From contig CAWCSF010000010.1 of NCBI GenBank assembly GCA_963798195.1, positions 186,001 through 250,000 on the forward strand: DNA of 64,000 nt, in the 5' to 3' direction. Made by a program: the position numbers and the translations under genes. This document shows, one piece after another, positions 47,811 through 55,801 of the stretch. Position 1 is the stretch's first letter, and every line of letters starts with the position of its first letter. This DNA comes from CAVSRC01 sp963798195. Lineage in GTDB: Bacteria; Pseudomonadota; Alphaproteobacteria; Rhizobiales; Kaistiaceae. The notes under the pieces were generated by a model. The model was not told the origin of the DNA, searched no databases, and worked only from the letters and a program-made list of their open reading frames with translations.

Positions 47811-48263
47811 TTATTGAGCTTCTTCGAGCCGTTGAAGAGCCTCCATAAGCTGGCGAAAACGGGTCGGTCCCAGCGCGGTGCGGAATTCCGCCTCGACGCG
47901 GCGTTTCACCGTGTTCGCGTCGCCGAGCACTTTGCGCCCGCGCTCCGTGAAAACGACAATGCGCCCGCGGCCGTCGGCGGGATCGGGTATGCGCTCGACA
48001 ATGCCATCCGCGACCAATTCGTCAACGAACTGCTGAACCGCCTGCTTGGTCAAGCCGCTTCGCGTGACGAGGTCCGCCTGCCGGGTTCCCTTGCGGCCCA
48101 TATAGGCAAGCAGACCGGATCGTGCCTGCGCAAACCAGCCGTGGCCCATGGCCACCATCCCCGCATCGAATTTCGCCTTCCACGCCCAGGCGGCGCGCCA
48201 CAGGCGGATACCGACATGGTCGAGCAGTTCGGGGAATTCATTTTGGTCAAGTCTCTTGACCAT
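47811..48263 (-). CDS. MarR family transcriptional regulator
   Basis: A 150-residue winged-helix regulator: DLVTRSGLTKQAVQQFVDELVADGIVE is the recognition helix region and RIVVFTERGRKVL the wing. The ATG at 48263 is preferred; the frame opens 21 codons earlier. A perfect inverted repeat overlaps its start codon. It diverges from the cupin gene, whose start is 62 bases away, so it probably controls both. Ligand unknown. Confidence 0.88.
   Translation of the reverse strand: MVKRLDQNEFPELLDHVGIRLWRAAWAWKAKFDAGMVAMGHGWFAQARSGLLAYMGRKGTRQADLVTRSGLTKQAVQQFVDELVADGIVERIPDPADGRGRIVVFTERGRKVLGDANTVKRRVEAEFRTALGPTRFRQLMEALQRLEEAQ
48245..48261. promoter_or_regulatory. Inverted repeat GGTCAAG-TCT-CTTGACC, probable MarR operator
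   Basis: The seven-base arms at 48245-48251 and 48255-48261 are perfect, with a three-base spacer. The site reaches the base before the MarR ATG. A separate GTCAAG half-site at 48283-48288 lies in the 62-base gap to the cupin gene, beside a TATAGT stretch that could be a -10. This arrangement fits autorepression and control of the cupin gene by the MarR protein. Confidence 0.6.
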
Positions 48264-48325
48264 TTCGATATGTCTCACTATAGTCAAGTAACTGGACGAT
48301 CTGGCATGTTCATGGAGAATCGACA

Positions 48326-48700
48326 ATGACCATTATCAATGCTGACGCGGCTCCCGTCTTTGACATTCCGGGCACACGCTTTGTCGGCCTGGCGTCGCCA
48401 AACCGCGGTGCGCGCGAGAATTGCGTGTGGCGGGTCACCATTGCGGCCGGTGCCAAGCCAGTCTTCCATCAGGTCACGCGGGAGGAGATCTTCGTCGGCC
48501 TGAGCGGTGCGGCGCAACTCCACATCAATGGAAAGATCCACGATCTCGGGTCCGGCTGTGCCGCCGTCGTGCCGCCTGATACCGATTTCGCGCTGGCGAA
48601 CCCGGGCCAGACGCCCTTCGAGGCGATGGTCGTGCTTCCGGTGGGTGGACAGGCGGTTCTGCCGGGAGAGGCGCCGTTCACGCCGCCCTGGGCGGAATAG
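48326..48700 (+). CDS. Cupin-domain protein
   Basis: A 124-residue single cupin barrel. The metal-binding motifs are ARENCVWRVTIAAGAKPVFHQVT-type strand (His-containing, FHQVTREEIFVG) and later PPDTDFALANPG. Function is not evident; cupins of this size often sequester or convert small ligands. It diverges from the MarR gene and is probably its target. It converges on xseB with five bases between. Confidence 0.82.
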   Translation: MTIINADAAPVFDIPGTRFVGLASPNRGARENCVWRVTIAAGAKPVFHQVTREEIFVGLSGAAQLHINGKIHDLGSGCAAVVPPDTDFALANPGQTPFEAMVVLPVGGQAVLPGEAPFTPPWAE

Positions 48701-48704
48701 ACCA

Positions 48705-48965
48705 CTAAAACGGCGTGTCGTCGTCGAGCGGCTCGGTGCCTTCCGCCTTGCCGCCGGCGCCGACGCGGATTTTCTCGACGCGCGCCTCCGCCTGTTTGAG
48801 CAGCGCGTCGCAATGCTTCTTCAATGCGTCGCCGCGCTCGTAGATGTCGATCGAGCGCGCAAGCGGCACCTCGCCGCGTTCCAATTGGCTGACGATTTCT
48901 TCCAGCTCCTTGAGCGCCGCCTCGAACGTCATTTCCTCGACGGGCGTCGGTTCCTGCTCGGCCAT
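48705..48965 (-). CDS. xseB: Exodeoxyribonuclease VII small subunit
   Basis: XseB assembles with XseA into the exonuclease that degrades single-stranded DNA. The 86-residue protein has the family core TFEAALKELEEIVSQLERGEVPL and RSIDIYERGDALKKHC. The next gene in the leftward direction is the cupin on the other strand; upstream lies the histone deacetylase-like gene 19 bases away. Confidence 0.95.
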   Translation of the reverse strand: MAEQEPTPVEEMTFEAALKELEEIVSQLERGEVPLARSIDIYERGDALKKHCDALLKQAEARVEKIRVGAGGKAEGTEPLDDDTPF

Positions 48966-48984
48966 CGGCGTCTTCCTTGATTTT

Positions 48985-49911
48985 CTAGGCGGTCATCAGC
49001 GCCGCGACATGCGCGGCGGTCGAGTCGGCAAGGGCGGTGAGATCATAGCCGCCTTCCAGGACGCTGACGATGCGGCCGCCCGCGTGGCGGTGAGCGGCCT
49101 CCATCAGGCTCTCTGTCGCCTTCACGAAATCGTCCTCGCGCAGGTTTATGTTCGCCAGCGGATCGCGCCAATGGGCGTCGAAGCCCGCCGAGATGATGAT
49201 CAGATCCGGCTTGAACCCGTTCACCGCCGGCAGGATGCGATCGGCGAAGGCCATCTCGAATTCAGTGCTGCCCGAGTCGGCCGCCAGCGGCGCGTTGAAG
49301 ATGTTGCCGCAGCCGGTTTCGGACATCGCTCCGGTGCCCGGGTAGAGCGGCATCTGGTGGGTCGAGCAGTAGAGGATCGACGGATCGTCCCAGACGATCG
49401 CCTGCGTGCCATTTCCGTGGTGCACGTCCCAGTCGACGATCGCGACACGTTCGGCGCCATGCGCTCGTTGCGCGTGGCGGGCGGCGATCACCGCGTTGTT
49501 GAACAGGCAGAAGCCCATCGGATGGTCGCCCTCGGCGTGATGGCCGGGCGGACGGATCGCGCAGAAAGCGTTCGCCACGTTGCCCGCCATGACTTCGTCG
49601 ACGGCGAGGCAGGCGCCGCCGGCGGCGCGTGAGGCGACTTCGAAGCTTCTCGGACAGAGATAGGTGTCGGCCTCGACCTGGACCATTTCGTCGTCCGGCA
49701 TCGCCATCCGGATTTCATCGACGTAGGACGCGTCGTGCGCGGTGGCGAGCATGTCGGGACCGACGGAGGGCGCCTCGCGCCGCACGAGGCCGGCGAAACG
49801 TTCGTCCGACAGCGCGCGGTCGATGGCGCGGATGCGATCGGGACGTTCCGGATGTCCTTGCGGCACGATGTGCTGGAGGAAGATCGGGTCCTGGATGAGG
49901 AGGGTCGGCAA
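48985..49911 (-). CDS. Histone deacetylase family (AcuC/AphA-like) protein
   Basis: A 308-residue zinc amidohydrolase of the arginase/deacetylase fold. Zinc and charge-relay residues are visible: RPPGHHAEGD, VDWDVHHGNGT, ISAGFDAHWRDP and EGGYDLTAL. Bacterial members deacetylate proteins such as acetyl-CoA synthetase, or polyamines. It is part of a leftward run acyl-CoA dehydrogenase - crotonase - this gene - xseB, with spacings of 18-36 bases, suggesting one operon. Confidence 0.93.
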   Translation of the reverse strand: MPTLLIQDPIFLQHIVPQGHPERPDRIRAIDRALSDERFAGLVRREAPSVGPDMLATAHDASYVDEIRMAMPDDEMVQVEADTYLCPRSFEVASRAAGGACLAVDEVMAGNVANAFCAIRPPGHHAEGDHPMGFCLFNNAVIAARHAQRAHGAERVAIVDWDVHHGNGTQAIVWDDPSILYCSTHQMPLYPGTGAMSETGCGNIFNAPLAADSGSTEFEMAFADRILPAVNGFKPDLIIISAGFDAHWRDPLANINLREDDFVKATESLMEAAHRHAGGRIVSVLEGGYDLTALADSTAAHVAALMTA

Positions 49912-49929
49912 GAAGGCTCCTGTGGCCCG

Positions 49930-50680
49930 TCAGCGGTTGGCGTCGATGTAGTCCTGCAGCGCGTCACGCGCGGCGGGCGAGTGCTGCAGGTCGCTGAAGC
50001 TGGTCGCCTCCAGATCGATGCGCTGCTGAATGTCGCGGCGATCTCCACGCATCAGCCGCCGGGCCATGCGCACCGCCTCCGGTGGCTTCGCGGCAAGGAT
50101 GAGGGCGGCGTCCTCGCCGGCGCCTTCCACGGCGTCGGCCGGCACGACCTTGTTGACCAGCCCGGCATGCATCGCCTGTTGGGCGTCGAAATGGTCGCCC
50201 ATGACCAGCAACCCGAAGGCGCGATGGTAGCCCATCAGGAACGGCGCGAGCAGGCTGGTGCCGCCTTCCGGCGGCAGGCCGAGTTCTGCCTGAGGCAGCG
50301 CGAACGTCGCCCATTCGCCGGCAATGACGTAGTCGCAGAGGATAAGCAGCGTCGTGCCAAACCCGAAGGATGGACCATCGACGGCGGCGACGATCGGCTT
50401 GTCGCAAGATGCCATGGTCTTGACCAGCCGAAGGGCGCTGCCCCCCATGGTCCCGCTCTCCGCGAAAGCCTCGAGATCCTCCAGATCATGGCCGGCACTG
50501 AACATGCCCGGTGTGCCGGTCAGGAGAACCGCGCGAACGCGTGAACTGCTTTCGGCGAAGGTGAGGGCGTCGGCGGTTGCCTCGCACATGGCGGCCGTCA
50601 AGCCGGTTCTCCGCCTCCATGCGCTCGAAGCGGATGGTCTGAACGCCGTCGGCGATCTCGATGACCACCTGGTCCGTCAT
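49930..50680 (-). pseudogene. Enoyl-CoA hydratase/isomerase (crotonase) family protein, frameshifted
   Basis: The ATG at 50680 begins MTDQVVIEIADGVQTIRF and continues to ENRL, where the frame leaves the family. The rest is open in the next frame: TAAMCEATADALTFAES, then TPGMFSAGHDL (oxyanion loop) and DGPSFGFGTTLLILCDY, to 49930. An extra base near 50600 in CGGCTTGACGG accounts for it; the joined product is about 249 residues. It follows the acyl-CoA dehydrogenase by 36 bases in the same direction, so both probably serve one beta-oxidation-like route. Confidence 0.84.
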
Positions 50681-50716
50681 GCATTCACTCCTGACGGCAC
50701 GCGGCCGACGCGTTGT

Positions 50717-52486
50717 TCAAGGCGGCGACGACACAATGCCGAGGTGCCTGACCGCCTGTTCCAGCCCCTCGCTGCCTCTGGTTACCACAGCCGCCAAGGA
50801 TCCCGTTTCTCCAAGGCGGGTTTCGGCGAAAAACCGCGCGAGAGCAAGAGCCTCGCTCTTGCCGCCATCACCTGCCGCGAGCGCGCCGTTTGCCAGAAGC
50901 GCACCACCGAACGCAAGGCCGAAGAGTTGGAGGTAGGGCGTCGCGCCGGCAAGGGCGGCGCGTTTGTCTCCATTCCTGGCAGCGCCCAAAAGATAGGCCG
51001 TCGCCTCTCCGAGATGGGCCTTGCCCTCCGCGAGGCGCTGAGCGGTAGCACCGAAGTCCGCGTGGTTGGCGGTAGCAACAGCATCCGCGATGCGACCGAT
51101 TTCGTCGATGACGGCTGAGACGACCGCACCATCGCCAAGCGCGAGCTTGCGGGTGACGAGGTCGATCGCCTGGATGCCATTGGTGCCTTCGTAAATTGCG
51201 AAGATGCGGGCGTCGCGGAAGCCCTGCGCGACGCCGCTCTCCTCGATGTAGCCGGCCCCGCCGTACACCTGGATCGCGGAAGATGTAACGGCGATGGCCG
51301 CGTCGGAGCAGAACGCCTTGGCGATCGGGGTAAGCAGGCTCGCCCGGTCCACCCAGGCTTGTGCCCTGCCGGGCTCTACCCGGCTCATGTCGAGCGCCTC
51401 GGCGCAGGCGTAGCAGATCGCCCGCGCGGCCGCGGTGAGGCTCATCATCTGCAACAGTTGGCGCTGTATATCCGGGTGCTCGACGATCGGGCTTGCACCG
51501 TTGCCGATGCTTCCTGGCGCGCGGCCCTGTCTGCGCGCGCGGGCATAGGCGAGCGCCTGATCGCAGGCCCTGGCAGCGACGCCAACGCCCTGGATGCCGA
51601 CGCTGAGGCGGGCGTGATTCATCATCGTGAACATGCAGGCGAGGCCGCGATTCTCGCTGCCGACGAGCCAGCCGGTCGCGCCCTTGCCGGCGTCGCCAAA
51701 GACCATCGTGCAGGTCGGCGAACCGTGCATGCCAAGCTTGTGCTCCAGGCCCGCCGCAATAAGGTCGTTGCGGGTGCCGTCCGGCAGAACCTTCGGCACC
51801 ACGAACATGGAAATGCCCTTGGTCCCGGCGGGTGCGTCCGGCAGGCGGGCCAGCACGAGATGCACGATGTTGTCGGTGAGGTCGTGCTCGCCGTAGGTGA
51901 TGAAGATTTTCTGGCCGAAGATGCGATAGCCGCCATCCACGGCGCGTTCGGCGCGCGTGGTGAGCGCGCCGAGATCGGAGCCGGCCTGCGGTTCCGTCAG
52001 GTTCATCGTCACCATCCATTCGCCTGACACGATCTTTGGCAGATAGCGCTGCTTGAGATCGTCGCTGGCATGGGCAACGAGAGCGTGGACAGCACCGGTG
52101 CTGAGCATCGGTCCTACCGCGAAGGCGGGGTTGGCGGCGTTCCAGAATTCCTGGATGCCCATTTGCACAAGGACGGGCAGGTCTTGTCCGCCCCACGCGG
52201 ACGGGCTGCCAATGCCGTTCCACCCTGCGTGAGTCCAGCGCCGGTAGGCCTCCCTCCAGCCCGGCGCAGTGGTGACAACCCCGTTGTTGAGCGATGCGCC
52301 CGCCTGATCGCCGACGCGGTCCAGCGGCGCAAGTTCCTCATCGGCGAAACGACGAACCTCCTCCATGATCGCGCAAACCGTATCGTCGGCGAGATCGGGA
52401 AACGCGCCGCTCGCCAGAATCCGGTCGAGACCGCCGAAAGTGCGCATCGCGGCTACGATATCGGAAGATGGAGCGCTGCCGCCCAT
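50717..52486 (-). CDS. Acyl-CoA dehydrogenase with C-terminal extension (DmdC-like)
   Basis: The ATG at 52486, with AGGGAGGT just upstream, gives 589 residues, the length of the DmdC/acyl-CoA dehydrogenase C-terminal-domain subgroup. Motifs are TEPQAGSDLGAL (FAD-binding), GYIEESGVAQGFRDARIFAIYEGTNG (catalytic Glu of YEGTN), and a C-terminal helical part. DmdC acts on 3-methylmercaptopropionyl-CoA in DMSP breakdown; other members use fatty acyl-CoA. A crotonase next door is like the DmdD partner. The frame opens far upstream without similarity. Confidence 0.9.
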   Translation of the reverse strand: MGGSAPSSDIVAAMRTFGGLDRILASGAFPDLADDTVCAIMEEVRRFADEELAPLDRVGDQAGASLNNGVVTTAPGWREAYRRWTHAGWNGIGSPSAWGGQDLPVLVQMGIQEFWNAANPAFAVGPMLSTGAVHALVAHASDDLKQRYLPKIVSGEWMVTMNLTEPQAGSDLGALTTRAERAVDGGYRIFGQKIFITYGEHDLTDNIVHLVLARLPDAPAGTKGISMFVVPKVLPDGTRNDLIAAGLEHKLGMHGSPTCTMVFGDAGKGATGWLVGSENRGLACMFTMMNHARLSVGIQGVGVAARACDQALAYARARRQGRAPGSIGNGASPIVEHPDIQRQLLQMMSLTAAARAICYACAEALDMSRVEPGRAQAWVDRASLLTPIAKAFCSDAAIAVTSSAIQVYGGAGYIEESGVAQGFRDARIFAIYEGTNGIQAIDLVTRKLALGDGAVVSAVIDEIGRIADAVATANHADFGATAQRLAEGKAHLGEATAYLLGAARNGDKRAALAGATPYLQLFGLAFGGALLANGALAAGDGGKSEALALARFFAETRLGETGSLAAVVTRGSEGLEQAVRHLGIVSSPP

Positions 52487-52567
52487 CGGACCTCCCTTGT
52501 CAGCGCTTGACGCAGCGCGTGCCACCGGGCGAGAACCCGGCCGCGCCCCGCACGACACTCTGACCTT

Positions 52568-53563
52568 ATGGCACAGGCTAGCGCAAATCCGACCCGAACC
52601 TTTGACATGCGGCGCGCGCGCGACGAGGGCATTGCGGCCGCCGTCGCAGCGCTCGCGCGCGGCGAACTCGTGGCGATGCCGACGGAGACCGTCTACGGCC
52701 TTGCCGCCGACGCCACAAACGCCGACGCCATCGCCGCGATTTTCCTTGCCAAGGGCCGACCGCGCTTCAACCCGCTGATCGTGCATGTGCCCTCGTTGGG
52801 CGAGGCGAAGCAGCTGGCCGTGCTGGGGAGTGCCGCCGAACAGCTGGCGGCCGCCTTCTGGCCGGGTCCCCTGACGCTGGTCCTGCCCAAGGCGCCGGGC
52901 GCGGGCATCGCCGATCTTGTGACCGCGGGTCTCGATACCGTTGCCATCCGAATGCCGGCCCACCCGGTCGCGCAGGCGCTGCTCACCGCATTCGGCCGTC
53001 CGGTCGCAGCCCCCAGTGCCAACCGCTCAGGCCACGTCAGCGCGACTACGGCCGCTCACGTTTTGGATGACCTCGACGGTCAGGTGAGCGTGGTTCTCGA
53101 CGCCGGCCCGACTCCGATCGGGATGGAATCGACTATCGTCGGCCTATCGGCTGGCATGCCGGTGCTGTTGCGGGCGGGCGGCCTCGGCCGCGGGGACATC
53201 GAGGCGGTCCTGGGCACACCATTGGGCATGCCGGTCTCCGACCCGACGGCGCCGGTGGCGCCCGGCATGCTCGCGTCGCACTACGCACCGGTAGCCATGC
53301 TGCGGCTCGGCGTTACCGAGGTGAGGGCAGGCGAGGCACTCCTCGCCTTCGGTCCGGACATGCCGGCCGGCGCCGAAAAGGCCGTCGCAACCCTCAATCT
53401 CAGCCCCTCAGGCGATACTGCTGAAGCCGCCGCCAACTTCTTCGCCGGACTCAGGAATCTCGATCGGCCGGGACGGGTGATCGCGATTGTGCCGATCCCC
53501 GAAGCCGGACTCGGCGAGGCCATCAACGACCGCCTGCGGCGTGCGGCGGCGCCGCGCCCCTAG
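52568..53563 (+). CDS. L-threonylcarbamoyladenylate synthase (Sua5/YwlC type)
   Basis: Sua5 makes threonylcarbamoyl-AMP for the universal t6A37 modification of ANN-reading tRNAs. The 331-residue length includes the N-terminal YrdC/Sua5 catalytic domain (AMPTETVYGLAADATN, FWPGPLTLVLPK, APSANRSGHVSAT) and the C-terminal Sua5 domain after a linker. ATG at 52568. It diverges from the acyl-CoA dehydrogenase gene and shares a CTAG with the convergent DnaJ gene. Confidence 0.95.
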   Translation: MAQASANPTRTFDMRRARDEGIAAAVAALARGELVAMPTETVYGLAADATNADAIAAIFLAKGRPRFNPLIVHVPSLGEAKQLAVLGSAAEQLAAAFWPGPLTLVLPKAPGAGIADLVTAGLDTVAIRMPAHPVAQALLTAFGRPVAAPSANRSGHVSATTAAHVLDDLDGQVSVVLDAGPTPIGMESTIVGLSAGMPVLLRAGGLGRGDIEAVLGTPLGMPVSDPTAPVAPGMLASHYAPVAMLRLGVTEVRAGEALLAFGPDMPAGAEKAVATLNLSPSGDTAEAAANFFAGLRNLDRPGRVIAIVPIPEAGLGEAINDRLRRAAAPRP

Positions 53564-54537
53564 GCCTCGGACGTCTCGTCGCGGGCCGTATAGCGCTTCG
53601 TCTCGCGCCACTTCTGCATCAGCGTCTCGAGCTCCGGGTCGCCGCCGTCGGGCAGCACGATCTTGAGCGCCACCAGCAGGTCGCCGCGACCGCCACCGGC
53701 GCGCGGCAGGCCCTTGCCCTTGAGGCGGAGCGTCCGACCACCGCTGGTCTTGGGAGGCACCGTCAGCGTGACCGGGCCGTCCAGCGTCGGCACGCGCACC
53801 TTGGCGCCCAGCACCGCCTCGTCGAGCGTGACCGCGATCTCCCGGCGAAGCGCATCGCCTTCGACGCGGAAGAGCGGATGCGGCACGAACTCAATGGTGA
53901 CGCGGGCATCGCCCGGCGGTCCGCCGGTCTGGCTTGGCATGCCCTGGCCCTTCAGGCGGATGGTCTGGCCGGGACGGGTTCCGACCGGGACCGACACTTC
54001 GAGCGTGCGTCCGGTAGGCAGGTCGACGCGCACCTTCTCGCCGTGAACGATCTGCTCGAGCGTCACCGCAGCGATCGCCGACACATCCTCGCCGCGCACC
54101 GGCTGCTGCTGGGGCCGAGCCCGTCGCGGTCCTCCGCCGCCGCGGCCAAATCCGCCGAGGATGTCGTTGAGGATGTCGTCGGCGGAGAAAGCTTCGCCAC
54201 CACCGGCAAAGCCGCCGGGCCCGCCCGGGCCACCGCCGGTCGACCAGCGGAAATTCCGCGCGCCGCCCGCGCCGGGCTGGGCGCCGCCGCCGAAGCCTTC
54301 GAACCCCTGGAAGCGCGGCTTGCCGTCGGCGTCGATCTCGCCACGGTCGAACTGGGCGCGCTTGTCCTTGTCGCCGACGATCTCGTAGGCGGAATTCAGC
54401 TCGGCGAAGCGCTCCTTCGCCTTGGGGTCTTTGTTCTGGTCCGGGTGGTGCTTCTTGGCGAGCTTGCGGAAAGCGCTCTTGATTTCGCTTTCGCTCGCCG
54501 TCCGGCTTACGCCGAGCACCTCGTAGGGATCGCGCAT
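53560..54537 (-). CDS. DnaJ-type co-chaperone (CbpA-like)
   Basis: A 325-residue type II J-protein. The N-terminal J domain (DPYEVLGVSRTASESEIK; catalytic HPD in KKHHPDQN) is followed by a Gly/Phe-rich linker (residues 80-145) and the peptide-binding C-terminal domains (GEDVSAIAAVTLEQIV onward, KGKGLPRAGGGRGDLLV). It lacks the zinc-finger of full DnaJ. It stimulates Hsp70 ATPase. The ATG at 54537 is chosen since it begins the J domain. It shares its last CTAG with the Sua5 gene. Confidence 0.93.
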   Translation of the reverse strand: MRDPYEVLGVSRTASESEIKSAFRKLAKKHHPDQNKDPKAKERFAELNSAYEIVGDKDKRAQFDRGEIDADGKPRFQGFEGFGGGAQPGAGGARNFRWSTGGGPGGPGGFAGGGEAFSADDILNDILGGFGRGGGGPRRARPQQQPVRGEDVSAIAAVTLEQIVHGEKVRVDLPTGRTLEVSVPVGTRPGQTIRLKGQGMPSQTGGPPGDARVTIEFVPHPLFRVEGDALRREIAVTLDEAVLGAKVRVPTLDGPVTLTVPPKTSGGRTLRLKGKGLPRAGGGRGDLLVALKIVLPDGGDPELETLMQKWRETKRYTARDETSEA

Positions 54538-54655
54538 GACAATGAGAACAACGGTTGGCATGCCGGACGGAGGATTCGCCGGCTCAGGCCAATATGGTCG
54601 TTCTTTCAGCGTTTTCCAACGTTCGCAATAGACCCGGCCGCGAGGGCCATCTAGG

Positions 54656-55150
54656 TCACAGCAGCGTGGCGTCGTCCGGGGCCATTCCGGTGAGCTGCCA
54701 GCGCCCGTCGGTTCGCTGGCAGGCGTTGCCGCGGTAGCGGCGGATGCCGCGCTCGTCGTTCACCGTGGTGGAGAAAGCGCGGCAAAGCCGGTCGCCGGCC
54801 CGTGTTGCCGCGCCGAGATCGGCAATCGTGCCGGTGGAGCCGGTATCCGGATTGCTCCACTCGATGCGGCTGGCGGCCATGGCCGGGTCGGAGCTGGCAA
54901 CCGTCCGGCGAATGGTTTCCCAATCGGAAGCGTCGACGTTGTCGGTGACGCTGGCGCTGACGAGTGTCGGCCGCAGGCCGCCGTTTCCGGCCGATGCGGT
55001 GGTGGCGGTCATCTCGCTGCCGAACGGCAATCCGAGGCCGGCGCATCCGCCGAGGGAGAGGGCGAGCGCGGCAATCGCGGCCCCACGAAAGAAGGGTGGC
55101 GATTGGCGCGGCTTCAACTCACCGGTATAGGGATGCCTGCGGGCGGACAT
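54656..55150 (-). CDS. RT0821/Lpp0805-type surface lipoprotein
   Basis: A 164-residue lipoprotein. The N-terminus is atypically long before the hydrophobic core (AAIAALALSLGGC, lipobox SLGGC); the C-terminal half shows RLCRAFSTT and GNACQRTDGRWQL, matching the 17 kDa surface-antigen-like family of alphaproteobacteria. It is expected in the outer membrane. It diverges from pdxH, whose start lies 48 bases away. Confidence 0.8.
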   Translation of the reverse strand: MSARRHPYTGELKPRQSPPFFRGAAIAALALSLGGCAGLGLPFGSEMTATTASAGNGGLRPTLVSASVTDNVDASDWETIRRTVASSDPAMAASRIEWSNPDTGSTGTIADLGAATRAGDRLCRAFSTTVNDERGIRRYRGNACQRTDGRWQLTGMAPDDATLL

Positions 55151-55197
55151 GACGGTTACTCCACTACTAACGGCCGCAGCATCGGAAAATTTCGTTA

Positions 55198-55794
55198 ATG
55201 AACAGTGACTTCACAGCAACAGCGGATCCGTTTTCGCTTTTTGCCGAGTGGCTTGGCGAGGCCGAGTCGTCCGAACCGAACGACCCCAACGCCATGGCGC
55301 TTGCCACGGTCGACGGCGAAGGCCTGCCAAATCTGCGGATGGTTCTGCTGAAGGGACACGGTCCCGACGGTTTCGTTTTCTTCACCAATTTCGAGAGCGC
55401 CAAGGGCAGGGAACTGCTCGCGCATCCGAAAGCGGCGCTGCTGTTTCACTGGAAGAGCCTGCGCCGGCAGGTGCGCGTCCGCGGTCCGGTTTCGCAGGTC
55501 ACCGACGCCGAAGCCGACGCTTATTTTGCCAGCCGCCCGCGCGGCAGCCGCATCGGCGCATGGGCCAGCCAGCAGTCGCGTCCGCTGGAATCCCGCTTCG
55601 CGCTGGAGAAGGCGGTCGCCACGTTCACGGCGAAGTACGCGATCGGCGAAGTGCCGCGGCCGGACTACTGGTCCGGCTTCCGACTGGCGCCGGTCGAGAT
55701 GGAGTTCTGGAAGGACGGCGCCTTCCGCCTGCATGACAGGGCGAAGTACGTGCTGGCCGGTGACGGCTGGGAGAAGACGCGGCTCTATCCGTGA
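55198..55794 (+). CDS. pdxH: Pyridoxamine 5'-phosphate oxidase
   Basis: PdxH makes PLP from PNP or PMP with FMN. The 198-residue protein has PNAMALATVDGEGLP, MVLLKGHGPDGFVFFTNFES, GSRIGAWASQQSRPL and ends RLYP. ATG at 55198. The RBS region falls in the gap to the divergent surface lipoprotein gene. Confidence 0.96.
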   Translation: MNSDFTATADPFSLFAEWLGEAESSEPNDPNAMALATVDGEGLPNLRMVLLKGHGPDGFVFFTNFESAKGRELLAHPKAALLFHWKSLRRQVRVRGPVSQVTDAEADAYFASRPRGSRIGAWASQQSRPLESRFALEKAVATFTAKYAIGEVPRPDYWSGFRLAPVEMEFWKDGAFRLHDRAKYVLAGDGWEKTRLYP

Positions 55795-55801
55795 ACGCCG
55801 C

